Source: Planctomycetota bacterium (GTDB taxonomy: Bacteria; Planctomycetota; Phycisphaerae; Sedimentisphaerales; Anaerohalosphaeraceae). Taken from it: a stretch of 12,661 nucleotides of DNA. The stretch is taken from assembly GCA_021160785.1 (NCBI GenBank), contig JAGHBX010000043.1, forward strand, positions 1-12,661, in the 5' to 3' direction. Under the pieces are notes generated by a model that saw only the letters and a program-made list of their open reading frames with translations, had not been told where the DNA came from and did not search any database. A program made the translations under genes and the position numbers. Numbering within the stretch: the stretch's first letter is position 1; the number at the start of each line of letters is the position of its first letter. Of the stretch, positions 6,094 through 12,661 are shown piece by piece.

Positions 6094-7434
6094 TCAATTA
6101 GATGGGTGGTTCTGTGTCGATGAAGAGACGAGCTTGGCATGCGCACTGCTTTCGCGATGTACATGGTGCCTGCGTCGATGGCGTATCGGGCGGTGCAGCG
6201 AGGGGAGTTGGGTTTCGTTTTCCGCCGCCTGTGTTACCGAACGAATCAACTCGCGCCGCAATTGCTGCGGTACGTCGGCGGTCTGTCGTGCGATATTGAC
6301 CAGCACGCCCGCGGCCGCGGCGCTCAAGAGCATGCTCGTGCCGCCGGCGCTGATGAAGGGCAGCGGTATTCCCTTGGTCGGAAGCACCACGGTTACCACG
6401 CCGATGTTGATTGCCGCCTGAATGCTGATCGTCAGCGTAATTCCCGCGGCTAACAGCCTGCCGAACCGGTCCCGACAGCGAACCGCCACGACCAGCCCCA
6501 TAACCACAAGCGAAGCGAACAAGACGATCACAAACAGTCCGCCGGCAAAGCCCGCTTCTTCGCAGATTATCGAAAAGATAAAATCGGTCGTATCCTCCGG
6601 CAGATGGCGGTACTTGGACACGCCCATGCCTAATCCCTCACCCCACATTCTGCCGCTGCTGATGGCGATCAAAGACTGGCTGGCCTGGTACCGAACGTCT
6701 GAACTGACCATCTCCGGGTTAAAAAATGCCTTAAGGCGGTTTAAGCGATAGGGCGACGAATAGACCGCCACAAAGAATACCGGCGCCGCCGCTGCGACGG
6801 GAACAAAGAAATGCCACCAACTCGCGCCGCCGATGAGCAGCATCATAAACGTCAACATCGCGATAAACGCCGCCGTGCCGAAATCCTGACCCACGATAAG
6901 CCCGACCACCACGCCGGCGACCAGGCAGACGGGCACAAACCGCTTCCAGAATCGCTTGATCGTGTCGGAAAAGTAGTCCAGAAACGCCGCCAGAAAGAAG
7001 ATCATCGACCATTTGGCCAATTCCGATGGCTGAAAGCTGACCGTCGCCGGACCTAACGGAACCAGCAGCCAGCGGCGTGATTCGTTCTTTTCAACGCCAA
7101 ACAGCAGCACACAAACCAGCAGCACAACGGCAAGACCGAGCATCCAGACTGAAAAGGACTTGAAAGGTCCGTTGCGACTGAAGCTGAATCGCCGGTGGTC
7201 GACGCGGGAGGCGATATACATGACCATCACGGCTAATGGGAAGAACATCAGTTGCTTGAGCGTGGTGAATTCATAAAAATGGTGAAAATCATAGTTGCTG
7301 CTGACATCGGCGCCCGCGGAGAAGACGAAAACCGTGCCCATGGCCATAAGAACGAGCACGGCCGCTTCGATGGAATAGGCGACTTTGCCGGATGCGATTC
7401 TGCCGATCAATCGAAAACCTTCCCTCAAGAGCAT
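6094..7434 (-). CDS. ftsW: SEDS family peptidoglycan glycosyltransferase (FtsW/RodA/SpoVE)
   Basis: A 446-residue polytopic membrane protein with about ten hydrophobic segments, the usual SEDS size. These enzymes polymerise lipid II into glycan strands together with a class B penicillin-binding protein, at the division septum (FtsW) or side wall (RodA). Family marks are FQPSELAKW (134-142), GQDFGTAAFIAML (182-194), SGRMWGEGLGMGVSKYRHLPE (260-280), DFIFSIICEEAGF (284-296) and LPTKGIPLPFISAGGTS (351-367). Asp284 corresponds to the essential Asp of the large extracellular loop. The FQPSELAK and LPTKGIPLPF motifs favour FtsW over RodA, but the paralogue cannot be settled from sequence alone. The last ~42 residues form a polar tail rich in His and Arg (RPIRHRRRHHVHRE), not typical of the family. 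No good Shine-Dalgarno or clear promoter precedes the ATG. It is divergent from carB and not beside cell-wall genes here. Confidence 0.93.
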   Translation of the reverse strand: MLLREGFRLIGRIASGKVAYSIEAAVLVLMAMGTVFVFSAGADVSSNYDFHHFYEFTTLKQLMFFPLAVMVMYIASRVDHRRFSFSRNGPFKSFSVWMLGLAVVLLVCVLLFGVEKNESRRWLLVPLGPATVSFQPSELAKWSMIFFLAAFLDYFSDTIKRFWKRFVPVCLVAGVVVGLIVGQDFGTAAFIAMLTFMMLLIGGASWWHFFVPVAAAAPVFFVAVYSSPYRLNRLKAFFNPEMVSSDVRYQASQSLIAISSGRMWGEGLGMGVSKYRHLPEDTTDFIFSIICEEAGFAGGLFVIVLFASLVVMGLVVAVRCRDRFGRLLAAGITLTISIQAAINIGVVTVVLPTKGIPLPFISAGGTSMLLSAAAAGVLVNIARQTADVPQQLRRELIRSVTQAAENETQLPSLHRPIRHRRRHHVHRESSAHAKLVSSSTQNHPSN

Positions 7435-7566
7435 AAATTGCTGTTGCTGTCATACTTATGTCGGCAAATTGGCGGGTTTTGCAATAAAGAATATATATCC
7501 ACACATTCTGTATTCTGCATCTTTGGCGCTATTGGGCTGTTTTCTAATTTGTTCTTCATCTTAAGA

Positions 7567-7595
7567 TTGACAATGCGGTGCTTTTGCGGTCTAAT
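7567..7595 (+). promoter_or_regulatory. Sigma70-type promoter of carB
   Basis: A perfect TTGACA (7567-7572) is followed after an ideal 17-base spacer by TCTAAT (7590-7595), five of six matches to the -10 consensus. Transcription would start near 7602, giving a leader of roughly 48 bases. No pyrimidine-type attenuator or riboswitch shape is evident; a small imperfect repeat (GCAGT/ACTGC, 7602-7618) is the only structure. Confidence 0.65.
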
Positions 7596-7635
7596 CTCCG
7601 GCAGTTTGCAGCACTGCAGAAATTAAACAAGAAAT

Positions 7636-7641
7636 AAGGAG
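7636..7641 (+). promoter_or_regulatory. Shine-Dalgarno AAGGAG of carB
   Basis: AAGGAG ends eight bases before the ATG at 7650, good spacing. It supports this start over any internal ATG. Confidence 0.8.
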
Positions 7642-7649
7642 AATCGGGG

Positions 7650-10600
7650 ATGCCCAAACGGAATGACATTAACAAGGTAATGATTATCGGCTCAGGCCCC
7701 ATCATCATTGGTCAGGCGTGTGAGTTTGATTATTCCGGCACACAGGCGTGCAAGGCCCTTCGCAAGCTGGGCTACGAGATAGTATTGGTGAACTCGAACC
7801 CGGCGACGATCATGACGGACCCCGGCATAGCCGACGTAACCTATATCGAGCCGCTGAATCTGGAAACCATAACGAAAATCATCGAAGAAGAGCGCCCCGA
7901 CGCACTCCTGCCGAATCTTGGCGGCCAGACCGCGCTGAATCTGTCTTCAGAACTTGCCAAAGCCGGCGTGTTGGAGAAATACGGCGTCAAGGTAATAGGT
8001 GTGCAGCTTGACGCAATCGAACGCGGGGAGGACAGGATCGAATTCAAGAAGACGATGAACAAACTGGGCATTGAAATGCCCAAGAGCGAGCCGGCGTTCA
8101 GTGTTGAGGAGGCTGAGAAGATCGCCAATGATCTTGGCTACCCGGTCGTAATTCGCCCCGCTTACACCATGGGCGGAACTGGCGGAGGACTTGTCTATAA
8201 TGTGGACGAACTGAGGACCGTTGCCGCACGAGGACTGGCTGCAAGCCTTGTCAACCAAATCCTGGTCGAGGAATCCGTCCTTGGCTGGGAGGAGTTGGAA
8301 CTGGAAGTCGTTCGAGATGCAAAGAATCAGAAGATAACCGTCTGTTTCATCGAAAATGTCGATGCGATGGGGATACATACGGGAGACTCGTACTGTACGG
8401 CGCCGATGCTGACGATCAGCAAGGAACTGCAGCAGAGACTCCAGAAATATTCGTACGATATTGTCGACGCGATAGAGGTCATCGGGGGCACGAATGTTCA
8501 ATTTGCTCACGACCCCGAAACAGGTCGTGTGGTCGTCATAGAGATCAATCCGAGAACATCCCGGTCGTCGGCGCTTGCTTCAAAGGCGACGGGATTCCCT
8601 ATCGCCCTTGTGTCTGCGATGTTGGCCGGAGGCCTCACGCTCGACGAAATACCCTACTGGCGCGACGGTACGCTCGAGAAGTATACGCCGTCAGGGGATT
8701 ACGTCGTGGTTAAGTTCGCCCGCTGGGCGTTTGAGAAGTTCAAAGGCGTCGAGGACAAACTCGGCACACAGATGCGGGCCGTCGGCGAAGTGATGAGCAT
8801 AGGGAAGAATTACAAGGAAGCCTTTCATAAGGCTATTCGTTCCCTGGAGAACGGAAGACCCGGGCTCGGTTTTGCAAAGAATTTCAACGAACTCCCGCTC
8901 GATGAGTTGATGACGCTTGTGAGCACTGCCACAAGCGAGCGCCAGTTCATAATGTACGAAGCCCTTCGCAAAGGAGCCACTCTAAAGCAGTTGTTCGAAA
9001 AGACTTCCATCAAGGAATGGTTTATCCAACAGATGGCCGAACTTGTCGAACTGGAAGAGAAATTGTTGAAGTATAAAGGTAAATCGATTCCCGACGACCT
9101 TTTGACCCAGGCCAAGAAAGACGGCTTCGCCGATAGCTATCTTGCCCGGATTCTCGACAAGACAGAAGCCATGATTCGCCGACAAAGGATCAAGCTTGGC
9201 GTTGTCGAAGGCTGGGAGCCGGTGCCGGTCAGCGGCGTTGAGGATGCGGCCTATTACTTCTCGACATACAATGCTCCGGACAAAGTCGGCACCACGAATA
9301 ATCGCAAGATTATGGTTCTGGGCGGCGGCCCGAACAGAATCGGCCAAGGTATTGAATTCGACTATTGCTGTGTTCACGCCGCGTTTGCTCTGCGGGACGA
9401 AGGTCTGGAAACCATTATGGTCAACTGTAATCCCGAAACCGTTTCAACTGACTATGACACATCCGACAAGCTCTATTTCGAGCCGCTGACCGTAGAGGAC
9501 GTCTTGAGCATCTATGAGAAGGAAAAGCCCGAAGGGGTCATTGTCCAGTTCGGCGGACAAACACCGCTGAACCTTGCACGGCAACTCGAAGAAGCCGGTG
9601 TCAAGATAATCGGCACTTCTCCTGAGACCATTGACCTTGCTGAAGACCGCGACCGCTTCCAGGCAATAATGAAGGAATTGAACATACCGATGTCGGAGTC
9701 GGGGATGGCCGGCAACCTTGATGAAGCCTTGGTTGTTGCCGGGCGAATCGGATACCCTTTGATGTTGCGGCCCTCGTATGTACTCGGCGGACGCGGAATG
9801 GAAGTTGTCCACGATGAAGATATGCTGCGGCAATACGTAGCCGCCGCTGTGGAAGTAACGCCCGAAAGACCGATTCTGATTGACAAATTCCTCGTCAATG
9901 CAATTGAAGCCGAGGCCGACGCCATCGCCGACGGGACAAACGCCTTCGTTCCTGCGGTCATGGAGCATATCGAGCTTGCGGGCATACATTCGGGTGATTC
10001 CGCCTGTGTGATCCCGCCGGTGTCAATTCCCCAAAAACACATTGAGACAATTTGCGAATACACCGAGAAGATAGCAATCGAGCTGAATGTCGTCGGCCTG
10101 ATGAATATGCAATATGCAATTGCCGATGATGTAGTTTATGTTCTTGAAGCCAACCCGAGGGCCTCGCGAACGGTTCCACTGGTCTCCAAAGTATGCGGAA
10201 TTTCGATGGCCCGAATAGCGACACAGGTCATGCTCGGCAAGAAAATCTCCGATTTGGACTTGCAGCACAAGCATATCCCGCATTTCGGCGTAAAGGAAGC
10301 CGTATTCCCGTTCAATATGTTCCATGAAGTCGACCCGATCCTGGGTCCTGAAATGCGATCCACCGGAGAGGTGTTGGGATTGGCTGATTCCTACGGCATG
10401 GCTTTTTTCAAGGCCCAGGAAGCAACACAGCAGCAACTGCCCTCGAAGGGAACGGTTCTGATAACGGTTGCCGAACCCGACCAGGAAGCAATCGTCGACA
10501 CCGCTGAAACCTTCAGCAAACTCGGCTTTAAGATTATGGCAACGGAAGGAACGCACAAGTTTCTGGCTGAAAAAGGCATAGAGACGCAGCACGTTCTTAA

Positions 10601-10850
10601 AGTGCATGAGGGTAGGCCCAATATTGTCGACGCGATCAAGAACAACCAGATTCAACTGATCGTGAACACTCCGATAGGTAAGCGAAGCCAGCATGACGAT
10701 TCTTATATCCGAAAAGCGGCCATCAAGTACAAGATACCGTACATCACCACCACAACCGCAGCAGCAGCCACGGCAAAAGGCATCGCTGCAAGACAAAAGG
10801 GAGAAGCAGCCGTAAAATCTCTGCAAAGCTATCATGCCGGTATTAGCTGA
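7650..10850 (+). CDS. carB: Carbamoyl-phosphate synthase large subunit
   Basis: A 1066-residue cytoplasmic enzyme, full length for the family (about 1,070). With the small subunit CarA it makes carbamoyl phosphate from bicarbonate, ammonia derived from glutamine and two ATP, feeding pyrimidine and arginine synthesis. The two homologous ATP-grasp halves are visible. The first begins VMIIGSGPIIIGQACEFDYS (10-29), with its glycine loop at VVIRPAYTMGGTGGG (166-180). The second begins IMVLGGGPNRIGQGIEFDYC (near 550), with MLRPSYVLGGRGME near 705. An oligomerisation region lies between them. The C-terminal MGS-like allosteric domain starts near 932 (GTVLITVAEPD) and holds NTPIGKRSQHDDSYIRKAA, the region that binds nucleotide effectors in relatives. 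No frameshift or missing motif was seen. carA is not in the window; the gene has its own promoter and a downstream hairpin, so it appears to be transcribed alone. Confidence 0.98.
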   Translation: MPKRNDINKVMIIGSGPIIIGQACEFDYSGTQACKALRKLGYEIVLVNSNPATIMTDPGIADVTYIEPLNLETITKIIEEERPDALLPNLGGQTALNLSSELAKAGVLEKYGVKVIGVQLDAIERGEDRIEFKKTMNKLGIEMPKSEPAFSVEEAEKIANDLGYPVVIRPAYTMGGTGGGLVYNVDELRTVAARGLAASLVNQILVEESVLGWEELELEVVRDAKNQKITVCFIENVDAMGIHTGDSYCTAPMLTISKELQQRLQKYSYDIVDAIEVIGGTNVQFAHDPETGRVVVIEINPRTSRSSALASKATGFPIALVSAMLAGGLTLDEIPYWRDGTLEKYTPSGDYVVVKFARWAFEKFKGVEDKLGTQMRAVGEVMSIGKNYKEAFHKAIRSLENGRPGLGFAKNFNELPLDELMTLVSTATSERQFIMYEALRKGATLKQLFEKTSIKEWFIQQMAELVELEEKLLKYKGKSIPDDLLTQAKKDGFADSYLARILDKTEAMIRRQRIKLGVVEGWEPVPVSGVEDAAYYFSTYNAPDKVGTTNNRKIMVLGGGPNRIGQGIEFDYCCVHAAFALRDEGLETIMVNCNPETVSTDYDTSDKLYFEPLTVEDVLSIYEKEKPEGVIVQFGGQTPLNLARQLEEAGVKIIGTSPETIDLAEDRDRFQAIMKELNIPMSESGMAGNLDEALVVAGRIGYPLMLRPSYVLGGRGMEVVHDEDMLRQYVAAAVEVTPERPILIDKFLVNAIEAEADAIADGTNAFVPAVMEHIELAGIHSGDSACVIPPVSIPQKHIETICEYTEKIAIELNVVGLMNMQYAIADDVVYVLEANPRASRTVPLVSKVCGISMARIATQVMLGKKISDLDLQHKHIPHFGVKEAVFPFNMFHEVDPILGPEMRSTGEVLGLADSYGMAFFKAQEATQQQLPSKGTVLITVAEPDQEAIVDTAETFSKLGFKIMATEGTHKFLAEKGIETQHVLKVHEGRPNIVDAIKNNQIQLIVNTPIGKRSQHDDSYIRKAAIKYKIPYITTTTAAAATAKGIAARQKGEAAVKSLQSYHAGIS

Positions 10851-11193
10851 ACTATAGGAAGGCTCGTTGACGCAAAACGCCCCGGGCGACAGACCAGACG
10901 CTGGATCCTCTCTCGGCGGGGGAGATTCTGTGTTGTCACCGGGGCAATTGGCCATTGCAATGCCCCGCCCCCTCTTTTCTGACGATTTCTTGAAAACCAG
11001 AAATATCCGTGCGATGACTTGCCAAAATGGCATTATTGCGACGAAAAACAGCTATCTGCGTTACCGAAAAGGATGCTAAATATCCTCATTTGCCGTAAAA
11101 TGGGAACATTCGGGCCGAAAGCGACTTTTCTGCAATATGTCCGGTGGAATTGGCGTTCTATTGTACGGGACTTATTAGTACGGAGTTGATGAA
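10851..11193. other. Intergenic region between carB and the 93-aa gene
   Basis: This stretch holds the carB terminator-like hairpin (10941-10966) and, at its right end, a CGGAG Shine-Dalgarno (11181-11185) for the next gene. A frame of 70 codons across 10867-11079 has no start signal and overlaps the terminator, so it is not called. A weak TTGGCG/TATTAG pair near 11151-11178 could be a promoter, but would start transcription inside the Shine-Dalgarno. Nothing else was recognised. Confidence 0.5.
10941..10980 (+). terminator. Terminator-like hairpin downstream of carB
   Basis: GGGGC and ATTG on the left pair with CAAT and GCCCC on the right (10941-10966) around a 7-base loop, with one bulged A. 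A pyrimidine-rich run with TCTTTTCT follows (10973-10980). It starts 90 bases after the carB stop. The T-run is interrupted, so termination may be incomplete, but stem strength and place fit a Rho-independent terminator for carB. Confidence 0.6.
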
Positions 11194-11475
11194 ATGGACC
11201 ATGATAGTCTTATGGGGATAGCTTTGTATGTATGGGAGATTCGCCAGGCCGCCAGGGCCAAGGCGTTGGGGCGTAAGGCCCTCGAAAACGCGATCCTGGA
11301 GTTGGGCGACCTCAGGGAAAAAGTGCAGACCATTCACCGGTTCAGCAAGAAGTCCGGCGAGCGAAATTTGTGCGTCACTATCGATTCCCTCTTTCAACTG
11401 ACCGAAGACGACATACTGGATCGCCTGTCCGCTATTCCCTCATCGGCATACGACTTGCCTCAGTTCGCCGACTGA
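11194..11475 (+). CDS. Small hypothetical protein, 93 residues
   Basis: I do not recognise this protein. The start is supported by GGAG (11182-11185) eight bases before the ATG. The sequence begins MDHDSLMGIALYVWEIRQAA. It appears mainly alpha-helical, with a charged central region (KALENAILELGDLREKVQ, about residues 28-45) that could form a helix or short coiled coil, and ends with an acidic stretch (TEDDILDRL) and SSAYDLPQFAD. There is no signal peptide, membrane segment, Cys cluster or obvious helix-turn-helix. It lies alone between carB and the decayed kinase, convergent with the latter, 38 bases from its end. It could be a small regulator or adaptor, or a gene of no current function; the sequence does not decide. 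Confidence 0.6.
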   Translation: MDHDSLMGIALYVWEIRQAARAKALGRKALENAILELGDLREKVQTIHRFSKKSGERNLCVTIDSLFQLTEDDILDRLSAIPSSAYDLPQFAD

Positions 11476-11513
11476 ACAAGTCACATGAGGTCAACAATTT
11501 CTCGGGATTGGTA

Positions 11514-12463
11514 TTAGTAGACACTTTCTACGGGCAGTGAAATTTGGAATGTTGTTCCCCGTCCGGTTTCAGATTCGACGTCGATATCGCCGCCGTAAGC
11601 TTTGACGATGCGGTTTGCCACGGCTAAGGCCAGACCCGAATCCCAGATTTGCCCTTTGGCCTTGAAGAACGGCTTGAAAATATTCTGCACTTTGTCGGCG
11701 GCAATACCTCCGCAGTTGTCGACGAATCTCAAGACCAGTTGCCGCGAGGGAATCTTCATACACGGGACAATATCCATTCCCATGGCGCAAACTTCCAAAC
11801 CGACGCGTCGGGCGTCTTCGTCGAAGACGGCGATAATCCTGCCTACGATCTGCTGCAGGTCAATGGGTTCGGCTGTCGGGTTGGGAGTGATGTCGGCGGC
11901 GGAATAGAAGCTTTTGATAATCTCGTTTGCACGCTCAATCTCTTTCAGGCTGTCGCGAAGTCTCTTGTTTGTGCCGCCATCTGATGAGTCTTCGCCATTT
12001 CGTCACGGTATCGGCGCAGTTCCGTTCGAGTCTCCCAGCGGAAGATGCTCAGGATGCGTACGATGCCAAACGCCATCGCCACCGAACAGACGGTGCGAAA
12101 GACCTGGACGGGAACGCCGAGATGTTCATCGAAGAGATGGTAGTTGAGAACCGGTGTCAGCAAACGAAAAGAACCGAGCCGCCGATAGCTCAACGGAATA
12201 ACCCTGGCGCCGAAGTGAACAAGACACAAAAAAGACGTCGGCAGTGTGGCCGCACGGGCTATTTCAAGCACCATCGTGTCGGATGACTGATAGATGAGAA
12301 TGAACATGTCCAGCCATTCGTTGATGCCGTGCAGGAAACCGAAAACGGCAATGAGGTACAGGTGCTTGGCAAGTGCGAACGTGCTGTTCTTCTTAGGAGA
12401 CAGCGTAATGGCGAAGCCGAGAATGAAAAACCCCAACCCGTATATAAAGAATACCACTTCCAT
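11514..12463 (-). pseudogene. Decayed membrane sensor histidine kinase (frameshift plus apparent internal deletions)
   Basis: The minus-strand frame from the ATG at 12463 (MEVVFFIYGLGFFILGFAIT, with AGGGG about 11 bases upstream) gives an N-terminal membrane sensor with at least three hydrophobic segments (about 1-20, 34-58, 68-88), then LGVPVQVFRTVCSVAM (115-130) and FRWETRTELRRYRDEMA, and stops at 11945. Homology continues in another frame from about 11965: NKRLRDSLKEIERANEII, then a HATPase end with VDNCGGIAADKVQNIFKPFF, ALAVANRIVKAYGGDI and GRGTTFQISLP, stopping at 11514. Key parts are absent. No phosphoacceptor His motif lies between DEMAKTHQMAAQ and NKRLRDSL. PSRQL (near 11736) joins VLRFVDN directly, with no N-box. 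The G2 motif reads SGLALAV instead of GxGLxL. The membrane region also looks shortened near residue 105. With about 950 bases in place of a likely 1,500 or more, it cannot be an active kinase. Confidence 0.8.
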
Positions 12464-12661
12464 TGAACAGCTACCCCTATCGCATTTATCGGCCGGATGT
12501 CTTTGGCTTTGAATTACAGGCTCAACCTCAAAGCTAGCGGACTCAATGGCATGACAAGCATAGCAGATCGCAACCTGTTGCCAAACAGCAAACCGCCCCG
12601 ATCGGTCGTTCCCCGCTAACTTAGCAGTTTGGCGGCATCTTTTGCGAAGTAAGTGATAAGA
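12464..12661. other. Right-edge intergenic segment
   Basis: Upstream of the decayed kinase. On the minus strand AGGGG lies about 11 bases before the kinase ATG. No complete gene, tRNA or strong promoter was recognised before the window ends. Confidence 0.4.

Noticed and set aside
10023..11033. 336-codon minus-strand frame at the end of carB
   Set aside because: It is antisense to the conserved C-terminal half of carB and runs through the terminator hairpin; no supporting start signal.
11151..11178. TTGGCG/TATTAG promoter for the 93-aa gene
   Set aside because: Transcription would begin within the Shine-Dalgarno, removing it; the match is modest.
1..12661. CRISPR array, tRNA, insertion sequence or integrase
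   Set aside because: No regularly spaced repeats, no tRNA cloverleaf with the TTCGA arm, and no transposase or integrase motif was found on either strand by reading.

Overview
The window looks like a piece of a Planctomycetota chromosome, most likely of the class Phycisphaerae. This rests on family-level resemblance (a DUF4954 protein, a NagB/PIG-L fusion, the general codon and base use) and not on any marker gene, so the taxon is an inference. No rRNA, tRNA, CRISPR array, transposase or phage gene was seen.

Left part (1-5548, minus strand): one tight four-gene transcription unit, read right to left from a good sigma70-type promoter at 5519-5548. The order is a glucosamine-6-phosphate deaminase-like/PIG-L deacetylase fusion, phosphate acetyltransferase (pta), acetate kinase (ackA), then a DUF4954 protein that runs off the left edge. 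The fusion and pta share one base (TAATG). ackA and the DUF4954 gene share eight bases. Only the pta-ackA junction has a spacer, and it holds a perfect 8-bp hairpin. The likely theme is amino-sugar deacetylation with capture of the released acetate: PIG-L would free acetate, AckA and Pta would turn it into acetyl-CoA, and the deaminase-like domain would act on the sugar. Alternatively Ack/Pta simply make ATP from acetyl-CoA. The deaminase-like domain lacks one conserved active-site Asp, so its reaction is uncertain.

Middle (5549-7649): a gene-poor scar with a broken MNT-type nucleotidyltransferase remnant, then a full-length SEDS family gene (ftsW/rodA type, minus strand). This gene is divergent from carB across a 215-bp spacer that contains a near-consensus promoter for carB.

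Right part (7650-12661): an intact carB (carbamoyl-phosphate synthase large subunit, plus strand) with its own promoter, Shine-Dalgarno and a hairpin terminator; a small unrecognised 93-aa gene (plus strand); and, convergent with it, a membrane sensor histidine kinase that is clearly decayed, with a frameshift and apparent loss of membrane core, H-box and N-box segments.

The most interesting items are the acetyl-handling operon with its uncharacterised DUF4954 partner, the unusual leader/TTG-start arrangement of its first gene, and the two degraded genes whose deletions remove catalytic cores.
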